A stretch of DNA of 64,000 nucleotides from Methylobacterium marchantiae (lineage in GTDB: Bacteria; Pseudomonadota; Alphaproteobacteria; Rhizobiales; Beijerinckiaceae). The position numbers and the translations under genes are program-made. The notes under the pieces are model-generated. The model saw only the letters and a list, made by a program, of their open reading frames with translations, searched no databases and was not told the origin of the DNA. The stretch's first letter is position 1. Every line of letters begins with the position of its first letter. Below are positions 51,893-60,782 of this stretch, one piece after another. The stretch is taken from assembly GCF_022179405.1 (NCBI RefSeq), contig NZ_BPQT01000002.1, positions 1 to 64,000 on the forward strand, written 5' to 3'.

Positions 51893-53080
51893 TCAGGAAC
51901 CGCCGGAGGCGGGCGGCGATGGCCGGCGCAGGCGCCGGACGATCTCGTAGACCCCGAGCATCGCCAGCGCGATGATGAAGGGCACGAGGTAGTAGCAGAC
52001 CCGGAACAGCAGCAGCGACCCGAGCACCTGATCGCGCGGCAGGCTCGACAGGGCGAGCAGGATGGTCGCCTCGAACACCCCGAGACCGCCCGGCGCGTTG
52101 GAGGCGATGCCGAGCATGGCCGCCAGCACGTAGACGCCGACGAAGGTGGTGAAGCCGATGGTGGTGCCGGCCGGGAGCAGGACATAGAGCGTGGCCGCCG
52201 CGGCGCAGACGTCGCCGATCCCCACCACCATCTGGCTCATGGACACCGTGGCGCCGGGCAGTTCCAGCGACCAGCCCTTGACCCTGACATGCCGGCGCTT
52301 GAGCGAGACCCAGCCGAGATAGCCGAAGACCGCGAGCAGGGCGGCGAAGCCCACACCCTGGTTCAGGCGGATGCTGGTGAAGGTGAGCGCCGCCAGTTGA
52401 CCCGCCTCGACCACGAGGCTGAGGCCGAGGACCACGCCCATCCCGAGCCAGAAGGTGAACCCGGCGATGACGGTGAGGGCCGCGATCTTGGCCGCGCTCA
52501 GTCCCTTCTTCGAGTAGATCCAGTAGCGGATCGTCCCCGCCGTCAGGAGGGGGAAGCCCAGGGTGAAGCTGACCGCGTAGCTGGTGAACGAGGCGAGCGC
52601 CGTCGTCCTGTAGGGGACCTTGATCTTGAGCTGGCGCAGAGCGAGCGCGTCGTAGCAGGTCAGGAAGAGATAGCTCACCGCGACGAACAGGAAGGCGAGA
52701 CCGAGCTGTTCGCCCGTCGCAGCGGTCAGGGCCGCATGCAGCTCGGCCCAGGTCACCTGCTGCGAGAGCCTCCACAGCACCCCGAGCGAGACGGCGAAGA
52801 TGACGATGCTGGCGGCGGTGCCGAGCCAGGCGTAGCGGTTCCGGTAGGAGCGCTTGGGTGCGGGCGGCACGCTATCGCCGGTCTCAGCCGTCGTCACGGC
52901 GTCGACCGCCTTCGATTCGGCCAACCGCTTATGCTCCCCCGCAAAGTTCATATCGTCGGCGTCCGCCTCCGCCGGTCTTCCCGCCCGACCTTGACGGCGG
53001 CGTGGAACGAGACCGAGCTTTTGCCGGACCGCGGCCCGTGCGTCGGCATTTAGGGTCTTTGTGTCCGGAAGGCCAGTCAC
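51893..53080 (-). CDS. Flippase-like membrane protein (UPF0104 / LPG synthase TM family)
   Basis: A 395-residue integral membrane protein with about eight predicted helices after a ~70-residue cytoplasmic N-terminus. Landmarks of the family are TSYAVSFTLGFPLLTAGTIR with YW, GLSAAKIAALTVIAGFTFW and SNAPGGLGVFEATILL. Relatives are the transmembrane part of MprF, which moves aminoacylated lipids, and glycan-associated flippases. A shorter start at MNFAGEHKRL is possible. Its start overlaps the UDG-family gene stop by four bases. Confidence 0.85.
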   Translation of the reverse strand: MTGLPDTKTLNADARAAVRQKLGLVPRRRQGRAGRPAEADADDMNFAGEHKRLAESKAVDAVTTAETGDSVPPAPKRSYRNRYAWLGTAASIVIFAVSLGVLWRLSQQVTWAELHAALTAATGEQLGLAFLFVAVSYLFLTCYDALALRQLKIKVPYRTTALASFTSYAVSFTLGFPLLTAGTIRYWIYSKKGLSAAKIAALTVIAGFTFWLGMGVVLGLSLVVEAGQLAALTFTSIRLNQGVGFAALLAVFGYLGWVSLKRRHVRVKGWSLELPGATVSMSQMVVGIGDVCAAAATLYVLLPAGTTIGFTTFVGVYVLAAMLGIASNAPGGLGVFEATILLALSSLPRDQVLGSLLLFRVCYYLVPFIIALAMLGVYEIVRRLRRPSPPASGGS

Positions 53081-53748
53081 CCGTCCGATCGAGCTGGTGA
53101 CGATCGCCGCCGGCGCAGGATCGCGGCCGCCTCGTCCAGGCCGGCGCGGATGCGCTCGGCGACCATCGGCGAGGTGCAGACATAGGTCGGGCTCGGATGC
53201 GGAACGGCGATGACCGGCAGGCCCGGCCTCAGCTGCCGGAGCGGTTCGCGCGACAGGCCGGCCACGCGGCCGGCGAGGACGGCGACGTCGAGCGACGGGA
53301 GGAGATCGATCAGCGGCGCCAGATAGGTGGCGGCCATTGCGATCTCGGCCCTGCGCGGCGCGCGATTGAGGGCGCCGGGCGCGTGGATGACCCAGGGCAC
53401 CGCGTTCCAGATCAGGCTGTCGCGCCGGGCGATGCCGGCACCCGCCAGGAACCGGAACAGGTTCGCGGCGGTGCCGGTGGGGTTGTCGCGCGAGACGAAG
53501 CCGGTGCGGCCGATGCCGGGACCGGGCGTCTCGAGGAGCAGGAGGAGCCGCGCCTCGATCCCGCCATCCAGCGGATCGGGGTCGGGCACATCGGCGGATC
53601 GTTCGGCGGCGATCCGCCGCGCCAGCGCGCGCAGGGAAGTGACATGCGCCGCGTCGAGGAGCGTGCGACGGATTGCGACCTGCTCCGGATCGCCGAGACT
53701 CTTCGGCAGAGTGGGGTCCGGCCGGGTCGTGTCAGGATCGGGCGGCAT
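53077..53748 (-). CDS. Uracil-DNA glycosylase family protein
   Basis: A 223-residue protein of the UDG superfamily. It retains the family layout LLLLETPGPG...NPTGTAANLFRFLAGAGI, the DSLIWNAVPWVI strand and the late AVPHPSP motif, but the first active-site motif reads ETPGPG instead of GEAPG, so it may differ in activity. It is embedded in an operon of sugar- and inositol-related genes, overlapping both neighbours, which is unusual for a repair enzyme. Confidence 0.8.
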   Translation of the reverse strand: MPPDPDTTRPDPTLPKSLGDPEQVAIRRTLLDAAHVTSLRALARRIAAERSADVPDPDPLDGGIEARLLLLLETPGPGIGRTGFVSRDNPTGTAANLFRFLAGAGIARRDSLIWNAVPWVIHAPGALNRAPRRAEIAMAATYLAPLIDLLPSLDVAVLAGRVAGLSREPLRQLRPGLPVIAVPHPSPTYVCTSPMVAERIRAGLDEAAAILRRRRSSPARSDG

Positions 53749-54505
53749 GATCCGCGAAGAGGGTTGCCGCAGCGTCGGGAAGCATTCCGGCGAGGCGGAA
53801 GCGCTCGGACCGCGCCTCTTCCGCGAGACGGCGCATCAGGCCATCGACGCCGCCGAACTGGTATCCGAGCTGGGTTTCATAGGCTGCGCAGGCCCGGCCC
53901 TTCCGGGCCTCGGCCCTCGCGGAATAGTGAACCATCGTCTCGGACAACGCGCCGAACTCCTCGCGGAACGGCTGCTTCGGCGCGGCGCTGCGGACCGTGT
54001 AGGGGAAGTCCCGCCACCACAGGATCGGGGCATCCCACCGCAGGGTGCCGATGGCGCGGACGAGCTGGATATGGTCGACATGGCCGCCAACCGCCTGCGG
54101 GGCGAGGACGAGGTCGGGCGAGACCTCACCGACGAGCCGCGCGACGGCCGCCGCGAGAGGGGCGACGATGGCATCGTCGTCGCGCGCATCGGCGAAGAGC
54201 TCGGGTGCCGAGCCGTAGCCGCGATGCGGCGCCTCGCGAAAGGGGAGATACACGGGCTCCGCGATGCCGAGGGCCTCGGCCGCCCGGCGATCCTCGTCCC
54301 GGCGCAGCGCCATGTAGTCGATCTCGGGCGCCAGGCCCTTGTCGGTCTGGCAGGCGAGGGCAAAGCCCTTCGGATCGGGTACCGAGGCCGTGAAGATCGT
54401 CGCCATCACCACGTGCCAGCCGGCATCGGCCAGGGTCGCCAGGGTGCCGCCGCAGGAGAAGGCGGCGTCGTCGAGATGAGGCGAGAGCGCGAGGGCGACG
54501 GGCAT
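53732..54505 (-). CDS. PIG-L family N-deacetylase
   Basis: A 257-residue Zn-dependent deacetylase of the PIG-L/LmbE fold (includes MshB and BshB). The metal motif is SPHLDDAAFSCGG (H10, D12, D13), and the third ligand is in GGHVDHIQLVRAI. Known members remove the acetyl of GlcNAc-inositol or GlcNAc-malate. It begins two bases after the GT4 stop and overlaps the UDG-family gene by 17 bases. An N-acetylglucosaminyl substrate made by the adjacent glycosyltransferase is the natural inference. Confidence 0.9.
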   Translation of the reverse strand: MPVALALSPHLDDAAFSCGGTLATLADAGWHVVMATIFTASVPDPKGFALACQTDKGLAPEIDYMALRRDEDRRAAEALGIAEPVYLPFREAPHRGYGSAPELFADARDDDAIVAPLAAAVARLVGEVSPDLVLAPQAVGGHVDHIQLVRAIGTLRWDAPILWWRDFPYTVRSAAPKQPFREEFGALSETMVHYSARAEARKGRACAAYETQLGYQFGGVDGLMRRLAEEARSERFRLAGMLPDAAATLFADHAARS

Positions 54506-54507
54506 GG

Positions 54508-55731
54508 TCAGAGCAGATGCGGCTCGGCGCGGAACCGGCACGACGGGTCGTGCGGCAGGGTGTCGGCGAAACCCGTCCGGGGCCGCTCGCCTGCCACCTC
54601 CGCATAGACCTCCATGATCCGGCGTCCGACCGCGCTCCAGGAATAGACCCGGCGGCACTCGTCGAGCCCATCACGGGCGAGCCGGCGGCGCAGGGCCTCG
54701 TCCTCGATGACGCGCTGAAGCGCATCCGCCAGGGCTTCCACCTCGCCGGGCTGGACCAGCAGCCCGTTTTCCCCGTCGCGAAGGCAGTCGGACACGCCGA
54801 CCGCATGGGTCGAGACCACGGCGAGCCCCGCCGCCATGGCCTCCAGGATGGTGTTGGAGAACCCTTCCGCATAGGTCGGCGACACGAAGACGTCGGCCCG
54901 CCGGTAGAGGTCGGGCACGGTGTGATAATCGGCGTAGCCGGTGAAGCGGATCTCGGCCTCCGAGAAGTTCAGTTCGGCCGCTCGGGCCTTCGACGAATCC
55001 ACGTCGGGCCCGATGCCGGAGATCACGGTCTCGAACGGGACGCCGCGCGCGCGCAGCAGGCCGAGCGCGTCGATGAAGTCGAGCACGCCTTTCCGGCGGT
55101 CGACGCGGCCGTGATAGAACAGCCGGACCGGCCCTGCATGCCCGGCCGGACCGGGGGTGAAGCGCGCGGTGTCCACCGCGCCCGGCACGATGGTGAAGCG
55201 ATCCGGGTCCGAGCCCAGCCGGTCGCAGACCTCCGTCACGAAGGAGCGTCCGCCGATGAGGAGCGCGTTGGCATGGGCCAGCACCTCGCACATGGCGACC
55301 CGGTGGGTCTCGCAGCAGGACCCGACCCAGTGGCCGTCGCCGCCCTGGATCGAGACGACGTTCGGGATGCCGATCCGCTTCGAGGCCAGCAGAACCGCCC
55401 AGCCGGTGGGATAGCCGTACTGCGCATGGAGCAGATCGAACGGCTGCTTGCGATGCTCGGCCAGAATCGTCTCGACCATCGTCTCGATGTCGCGCTCGAA
55501 ATCGCCGCCGGTCTGCTCTCCCACCTGTTCCAGGCCGATGACGCGCACGCCCGGCACGTCCGGCGGCGGGCCGCCGCCATAGACGCGGGTGCCGAACGCG
55601 TCGCCGCGGTACTGGCTGATCATCGTCACGTCGTGGCCCGCCTCGACGAGTTCGCGCAGCAGGTTCTGCGCGTAGACGCTCATGCCGGAAATCGCCGGGA
55701 AGTAGCGCCGGCTGACGAAGCAGATCCTCAT
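54508..55731 (-). CDS. Glycosyltransferase family 4 enzyme
   Basis: A 407-residue GT-B fold retaining glycosyltransferase. It opens MRICFVSRRYFPAISGMSVY with the GG-loop-like PAISGMSVYAQNL and carries the GT4 nucleotide-sugar motif YAEGFSNTILEAMAAGLAVV, in which the two glutamates lie seven residues apart. Donor and acceptor cannot be read from the sequence; the pairing with a PIG-L deacetylase and an inositol phosphate synthase suggests an N-acetylglucosamine transfer, as in MshA and BshA. Its ATG overlaps the stop of the upstream gene by four bases. Confidence 0.92.
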   Translation of the reverse strand: MRICFVSRRYFPAISGMSVYAQNLLRELVEAGHDVTMISQYRGDAFGTRVYGGGPPPDVPGVRVIGLEQVGEQTGGDFERDIETMVETILAEHRKQPFDLLHAQYGYPTGWAVLLASKRIGIPNVVSIQGGDGHWVGSCCETHRVAMCEVLAHANALLIGGRSFVTEVCDRLGSDPDRFTIVPGAVDTARFTPGPAGHAGPVRLFYHGRVDRRKGVLDFIDALGLLRARGVPFETVISGIGPDVDSSKARAAELNFSEAEIRFTGYADYHTVPDLYRRADVFVSPTYAEGFSNTILEAMAAGLAVVSTHAVGVSDCLRDGENGLLVQPGEVEALADALQRVIEDEALRRRLARDGLDECRRVYSWSAVGRRIMEVYAEVAGERPRTGFADTLPHDPSCRFRAEPHLL

Positions 55732-56573
55732 GCGGGCTCCTCCGCCTTGTGGTTGCGGCAGGTCCGCAGATAATCCAGCGATGACGGTACCATCACGTCG
55801 GCCCGGTGGCTCTCGCGGGAGAGTTCGACGCAGACGAGGCGCTGGAAGCCGATCGAGTCGAGGGCGTCGAGCACGGCCGAGACGTCCATGTCGCCCTCGC
55901 CGAAGGGCAGATGGATGTGCTCGCCCCGTGCCATGTCCTCGATCGCCACGGTGCCGATGCGATCGGCGAACTCCGCCACCGCCGCCGCCGGGTCGCGCTC
56001 GCCGGTGACGAGGCAATGGCCGGTATCGAGGGCGAGCCTCAGGCCGTCGATCTTCAGGGCGGCGAAATCGTCGAGTGTCTCGATGAGCATGCCGGGTTCG
56101 GGTTCGAGGCAGGCGACGATGCCCTGTTCCCGCGCATAGGCGACGATTTCGGCGACGCCGTCGGCGAGCCAGAGTTGCGCCTCGTCGCGATCGATGCCGG
56201 GCTTCGGCACGCCCGCCCAGAACGAGACGGCCTCCGAATGCAGGATGACGGCGATGTCCACCGCCCGCTTCAGGAAGCCGATGCGCCGGGCCCGTCCCGA
56301 GGCGTCGCCGCTGACCAGGGTCGGCTCGTGCTTCGCCCGCGGATCGAGGAGGAAGCGGGCTCCGGTCTCGATGACGCTGCCGAGGCCGAGCCGCTGCAGC
56401 CGGCTCGACACGCGCTGCGCCTCCTGGACCCAGTTCTCCGCGAAGGGGTCGAGATGGTGGATGTCGAGGGTCAGCGCCACGCCATGGTAGCCGGCATCGG
56501 CGATGAGATCGATGGCGTCGTCCAGGCGGTGGTTGGCGGTGCCGTTGGTATTGTAGGCGAAACGAAGGGTCAT
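55728..56573 (-). CDS. Sugar phosphate isomerase/epimerase-like TIM barrel
   Basis: A 281-residue xylose-isomerase-like TIM-barrel protein. It begins LRFAYNTNGTANHRLDDAID, contains GVALTLDIHHLDPFAENWVQ, CLEPEPGMLIETLDD, LALDTGHCLVTGE and HIHLPFGEGDMD, giving the Glu/Asp/His/Glu metal set of the family (IolE/IolI/hydroxypyruvate isomerase group). The palindrome upstream separates it from the YcaO gene. An inositol- or sugar-derived substrate is likely given the cluster. Confidence 0.88.
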   Translation of the reverse strand: MTLRFAYNTNGTANHRLDDAIDLIADAGYHGVALTLDIHHLDPFAENWVQEAQRVSSRLQRLGLGSVIETGARFLLDPRAKHEPTLVSGDASGRARRIGFLKRAVDIAVILHSEAVSFWAGVPKPGIDRDEAQLWLADGVAEIVAYAREQGIVACLEPEPGMLIETLDDFAALKIDGLRLALDTGHCLVTGERDPAAAVAEFADRIGTVAIEDMARGEHIHLPFGEGDMDVSAVLDALDSIGFQRLVCVELSRESHRADVMVPSSLDYLRTCRNHKAEEPA

Positions 56574-56625
56574 GGAGTAGGCCTCCTATCGACACACGGT
56601 ATCGGCCCGGCATTCCATCCCGACC

Positions 56626-56735
56626 ACCTCATCCTGAGGTGCCGCGGAGCGGCCTCGAAGGAGGCTTCCAGGGATCGCAGGTGTCGCTGGAGGCCTCCTT
56701 CGAGGCCCGCTGGCGCGGGCGCTTCAGGATGAGGT
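56626..56735. repeat. Large intergenic palindrome downstream of the YcaO gene
   Basis: Outer arms ACCTCATCCTGAGG / CTTCAGGATGAGGT and inner arms GGCCTCGAAGGAGGCTTCCAG / CTGGAGGCCTCCTTCGAGGCC enclose a short loop. The whole ~110-base element can fold into one long stem. A second copy lies upstream of the same gene (58384-58500). Confidence 0.92.
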
Positions 56736-56766
56736 CGAGAGCGGGAGACGGCACGCATGCAGCTCG

Positions 56767-58353
56767 TCACGCCGCCTTCCCCTGCTGTTCGAGACGGAAC
56801 GGGGCGTGGTGCGATTCCGGCTCGCGGTAGAGCGGGTAGTGCCGGCCCACGATCTCGTCGGCCAGGGCCACGTCGAAGAGCGGCTGGCCGCCGAAACGCT
56901 CCAGAGCTTCGGGGGGGAGCCTCACGGGAAGCTTCGTCTCGCTCGCCTCGCCGAAAGAGATCAGCGGGTGATCCCGCGCGATCAGCTTGGCGGTGTTGCG
57001 CTCGCCGATGCGATGGTAGCTCATCGTCTCGACCTCCAGGCCCGGCACGATCGCCTTGACCACGCCGACGCTGCCGCCCGGCGGCGAGCAATCGACGTAG
57101 AGGACGTCGAACCCGGCCTCTTCGAGCCGCTCGCGGGCGATCCGTCCACGGGCATGGCCGTCGGGCGCCTCCGTCGTCGGCAGATCCGAGAAGGCCTTGG
57201 TGCTGCGCTCGGAATAGACGCTGTCCTTCAGGACGTCGTGCAGGCCCTCCGGCGGCAGCACGATCCATTCGAGCATCGCCTTCAGGGCGCGGCTCTCTTC
57301 AAGGTCGAGGCTCGGCAGGGCCTTCTGGATGAAGGCGTTGACGTAGCCCGGCGGCGTCACCTGTTCGGCGAGGCTCAGCGGACCGTGGCCGAAGGCCTTG
57401 CGGACACGGGCGGCCTGGAATTCGAGCAGCGCCTTGCGGAGCGCCCGCTCCCGGTCGGGATCGCAGGCCTCGCCGCAGGCGGAGAGGGCCACGGGGACCG
57501 GCGCATCGGCGGGATTCCGGTCGTAGCCGACCACGTAGATGTTGGTGAGGCCGAACTGGTCGGTGGCGAATTTCGGCAGAGCCCGGATGCCGAGGCCGTC
57601 GAGGCGGTCGAGCATCGCCCGGTTCTCGGGGCCGATCCCGTCGAGGTCGAGCATCACGCCCTGGTCGAGGGCGCGGAACAGGAGGCCGTTGCCGTCGCGC
57701 TGGAGCAGTTCGAGCAGGCCGTGGCCGAGGGCGAAATCCACGTCCGGCCCGGCGCCGAGGCCGTTGGTGATGAGGTTGGTGAAGGGCTTGTAGCCCTCCG
57801 ACAGCTCGAAATAATCGGTGGCCGCGATGTCGAGGGGCATCAGCACGGTCTCGCCGCTGCGCGCCCGGATGCTCGGCGTCCATTCCAGCACCGTGTCGCG
57901 GCCGACGGGAGACCCGGCGGGGAGGCACAGGGTCAGCGGATCGGCGACCGAGGCGGCGCCGAAGACCTTGGCGAGGTCATGGTAGGAGCCGCGCTCCTTG
58001 CTGCGCGGCATCACGGCCAGCGACGGCATCAGGTTCTCGGCGATCTCGGCCACGGCCCCGATCAGCGCCTCGTCGTCGGTGGCGCCGTAGCCGATGCCGC
58101 TCGGCATGGCTCCGACGAAGAACGGATCGTCGAGGAACAGCGAGACGAACCAGACCGGGATGCCGGTCCGGTCGAGGGGCGCCAGGGGAAAGCCGACGAC
58201 CCGGCCCTTCGGCAGGATGTCGAGATAGGCCCGTACAGGCTCCGGCAACGACGAGGGCAGGCCCTCGATGGTGCGCGGACCGCCGTAGCTGTAGGGCCGA
58301 GGGGCCTTGATGCGCGGATCGCGAGCCCGGGCGTCCTGGTCGTGTTCGCTCAT
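56767..58353 (-). CDS. YcaO-like ATP-dependent amide-activating enzyme
   Basis: A 528-residue YcaO-domain protein. YcaO enzymes use ATP to activate backbone amides, giving azolines, thioamides or amidines, and some act on small molecules. Conserved blocks are GYGATDDEALIGAVAEIAEN (E-x-x-E), NGLGAGPDVDFALGHGLLEL with LLQRD, the late ACGEACDPDRERALRKALLE and the VDCSPPGGSVGVVKAIVPGL strand. There is no PxPxP C-terminus (ends LEQQGKAA) and no partner E1-like protein or precursor peptide is visible nearby. The start at 58353 follows a GGGAAG site. It is flanked on both sides by copies of the same palindrome. Confidence 0.87.
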   Translation of the reverse strand: MSEHDQDARARDPRIKAPRPYSYGGPRTIEGLPSSLPEPVRAYLDILPKGRVVGFPLAPLDRTGIPVWFVSLFLDDPFFVGAMPSGIGYGATDDEALIGAVAEIAENLMPSLAVMPRSKERGSYHDLAKVFGAASVADPLTLCLPAGSPVGRDTVLEWTPSIRARSGETVLMPLDIAATDYFELSEGYKPFTNLITNGLGAGPDVDFALGHGLLELLQRDGNGLLFRALDQGVMLDLDGIGPENRAMLDRLDGLGIRALPKFATDQFGLTNIYVVGYDRNPADAPVPVALSACGEACDPDRERALRKALLEFQAARVRKAFGHGPLSLAEQVTPPGYVNAFIQKALPSLDLEESRALKAMLEWIVLPPEGLHDVLKDSVYSERSTKAFSDLPTTEAPDGHARGRIARERLEEAGFDVLYVDCSPPGGSVGVVKAIVPGLEVETMSYHRIGERNTAKLIARDHPLISFGEASETKLPVRLPPEALERFGGQPLFDVALADEIVGRHYPLYREPESHHAPFRLEQQGKAA

Positions 58354-58383
58354 GTCCGTCACTTCCCGGTTGCTCTCACCAAA

Positions 58384-58500
58384 CCCCCTCATCCTGAGGT
58401 GCCACCTCAGCGGCCTCGAAGGAGGCCTCCAGCGATCGCTGCGTGAACTGAAGGCCTCCTTCGAGGCCTTCGCTGCGCTTCGGCGCCTCAGGATGAGGGG
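58384..58500. repeat. Large intergenic palindrome upstream of the YcaO gene
   Basis: Outer arms CCCCTCATCCTGAGG / CCTCAGGATGAGGGG and inner arms GGCCTCGAAGGAGGCCT / AGGCCTCCTTCGAGGCC. It overlaps the last codons of the oxidoreductase gene (which ends at 58488) and sits before the YcaO ribosome-binding site. Confidence 0.92.
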
Positions 58501-59567
58501 TTGGGTAGGATGTTGTCTTGAGAACGAAATCCCGATCTCGAATCCGTCCCTGAGTCTCCACGGCCGGAGAGACCGTCATAGGCCCGTGCCAGGAGCCGCA
58601 TCGTGTGAAGGTCGCGCTCGGCGCTGTACGCCTCGCGCTCGGAGGGCCGGCGCAGGGCCGAGCCGAAGGCGCGGACTTGTTCGAGGAAGGGCGAGGCGTC
58701 GCCGTCGAAGGGGATCGCTTCGACCCGCCCGTCAACACCGTCGGTAAAGGAGAGCGTGCCGCCGGCCACCTGACCCATCGTGTCGATGGCGGTGAGCGCG
58801 CCCCCGGTCCCGATCACTTCGAGACGGCGGCGGGGCAGCGCGTCCGGGCAATTGTAGGCGACATGAAGGTTGGCGAGGATGCCGGAGCCGGTGCGGCCGA
58901 TGAGGAGCGCGCCGTCGTCGACGGCGTAATCCTGCGCCCTCGCCTGGGTGAGGGCGGCGATGTCCTCGATCGATTCGTCGAGGAGGAAATCCACGAGGTC
59001 GATGCCGTGGGGCGCCAGATCCATCAGCGCGCCGCCGCCGGCCTTCACCGGATCGATGCGCCAATTGTCCTGGCCGACGAAGGAGGTCCAGGCCCGGTCG
59101 AGCCAGCAGGCATAGACGATCCGGATCGTGGTCACGGCGCCGATGCGGCCCTCGCGGATCGCCTCGCGCATCGCCCGATGGGCTGGGTGATGGCGCTGGT
59201 CGAAGGCAGTGCCGTAGAAGATGCCGCCCCTCCGCACCGCCGCGACCATCGCCTCGGCGTCAGTCAGGGAGGCCGCCATCGGCTTTTCGCAGAGCACGGC
59301 CTTGCCTGACGTGGAAAGGGCCTCGACCGCCTCGCGATGGAGGTGGTTCGGCGTCGCCACGTAGACCGCCTCGACCTCCGGCTCGGAGAGCAGACCGGCG
59401 AGATCCTGATGGGCGCGGGCGCCCTCGGCCTCGGCGGCCGCGCGCGAGGCCTCGCCGGGATCGGACACGGCCACGAGGCGGTGCCCCGCCGCTCGGATGC
59501 CTGGCGCCATGTAGTCGCGCGCGACCCAGCCGTAGCCGACGATGCCCCAACCGATGGAGTCGCCCAT
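58488..59567 (-). CDS. Gfo/Idh/MocA family oxidoreductase
   Basis: A 359-residue NAD(P)-dependent dehydrogenase of the inositol/glucose-fructose oxidoreductase family. The Rossmann motif is GWGIVGYGWVARDYMAPGI, and the catalytic lysine lies in VLCEKPMAASL, with a later GGGALMDLAPHGIDLVDFLL block. Its ATG overlaps the methyltransferase stop codon (TGATG). Oxidation of an inositol hydroxyl fits the neighbouring inositol phosphate synthase; unproven. Confidence 0.9.
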   Translation of the reverse strand: MGDSIGWGIVGYGWVARDYMAPGIRAAGHRLVAVSDPGEASRAAAEAEGARAHQDLAGLLSEPEVEAVYVATPNHLHREAVEALSTSGKAVLCEKPMAASLTDAEAMVAAVRRGGIFYGTAFDQRHHPAHRAMREAIREGRIGAVTTIRIVYACWLDRAWTSFVGQDNWRIDPVKAGGGALMDLAPHGIDLVDFLLDESIEDIAALTQARAQDYAVDDGALLIGRTGSGILANLHVAYNCPDALPRRRLEVIGTGGALTAIDTMGQVAGGTLSFTDGVDGRVEAIPFDGDASPFLEQVRAFGSALRRPSEREAYSAERDLHTMRLLARAYDGLSGRGDSGTDSRSGFRSQDNILPNPSS

Positions 59568-60751
59568 CACCAGCGCTCCGGCAGGTCGACGAACTCGCGA
59601 CGACGGACGCGGTCCTCGTGTGGGGACTGCTCGCCGCCGACCCAGTCGAGGGTCTCGGGTCCTTCCGAATGCAGCGGATAGGTCACCCGGGACGCGTATT
59701 CCGCCTCGTAGCGTTCGGACGGCCATGAAACGGCGTAGCCCCCCGCCGGATCGGGCTCGTAGAGGGGGTTGAGGCGCAGGGCCGTCCCCTCGCTCGGCCA
59801 GGTCAGCCCGTCGAGGATGGCGCGGGGCGCCGGCCGCATCCCGGCACCGGCGACCACGGAAAAGGCCTCCACGTGGCGCAGGTCGGCCGGGCGTTGCGGC
59901 GCGGGGGCGCGCTTCTCCACGAGCGCACGGGTGAGCTCGTCGTCGTCATAGACGAGGGCGTCCGGAAACAGCTCCTCGATCTCCTCCGCCGAGACGGCAC
60001 GACCGGCCGAGAAGCCCGGCCGCTCGGAATTGTGGATGTGGCTGAGCACGAGCCAGCCGTCGTCGCCGGCATTCTGACGCAGGCATTCGAGCACGGCCGG
60101 CTTGTCGTCGAGGAAGTAGAAGGCGTCGTTGCAGACGACGAGATCCACCGGCGCGCCGGGGATCGGCCAATGCGGCGAACCCGCGTCGAAACAGACGAGC
60201 TGGGCCTTCTCGCCGACGACCCAATGGCGCGCTACCCAGAGCTTGGCGAAGACCACGTCGGCCCCCGCCACCTTGACCCCGCGCAGCTGCATCTCGCGCA
60301 GGTAATGCCCGATGCCGCAGGCGAATTCGAAGACGCAGACGGGATCGTTCCAATGGGCTTCGAGCAGGGTCAGGCCCGCGAGGAAGGTCGGATCGGTCCA
60401 GCGATGCAGGAAATAATCGCCGACGCGACCCCAGCCGAGAAGCCGTACGGCGTCCCGCAGGCTCGCCTCGTCGCGGTCCCGGACGAGATGATGGAGGTCG
60501 AGCGGGTCGGCGGGCGGTCCGGTCCACCAATCGTCCTGATCCACGAGGAGCCCGATGATCGCACGGTCGTGCAATCCGGCGTCCAGCAGGGCGAGGGTGG
60601 AGGCGACCAGCGCGTCGCGCCCGGTCCGGAGATAGGGGATCCCGTCCACGACGGGCCAACGCGCATTCGTCACCACATCGCGCAGGGAATGCTGCGTGTC
60701 GGCCTTGAGCGCGTGTCCCGTTTGAGGGGAGAGAAGATCGAATGGGATCAT
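59567..60751 (-). CDS. SAM-dependent methyltransferase
   Basis: A 394-residue protein. The N-terminus (PFDLLSPQTGHALKADTQHS, VVDGIPYLRTG) resembles the Trm112-like small domain but without metal-binding cysteines. The class I methyltransferase core has VFEFACGIGHYLREMQLRG (motif I), VDLVVCNDAFYFLDDKPAVL (motif IV) and WLVLSHIHNSE. A start at 60751 fits the conserved N-terminus. It follows the HD-like gene by 31 bases. Confidence 0.82.
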   Translation of the reverse strand: MIPFDLLSPQTGHALKADTQHSLRDVVTNARWPVVDGIPYLRTGRDALVASTLALLDAGLHDRAIIGLLVDQDDWWTGPPADPLDLHHLVRDRDEASLRDAVRLLGWGRVGDYFLHRWTDPTFLAGLTLLEAHWNDPVCVFEFACGIGHYLREMQLRGVKVAGADVVFAKLWVARHWVVGEKAQLVCFDAGSPHWPIPGAPVDLVVCNDAFYFLDDKPAVLECLRQNAGDDGWLVLSHIHNSERPGFSAGRAVSAEEIEELFPDALVYDDDELTRALVEKRAPAPQRPADLRHVEAFSVVAGAGMRPAPRAILDGLTWPSEGTALRLNPLYEPDPAGGYAVSWPSERYEAEYASRVTYPLHSEGPETLDWVGGEQSPHEDRVRRREFVDLPERW

Positions 60752-60782
60752 GACACGCGGCCCATCCTGCCGCAGCGGACCA

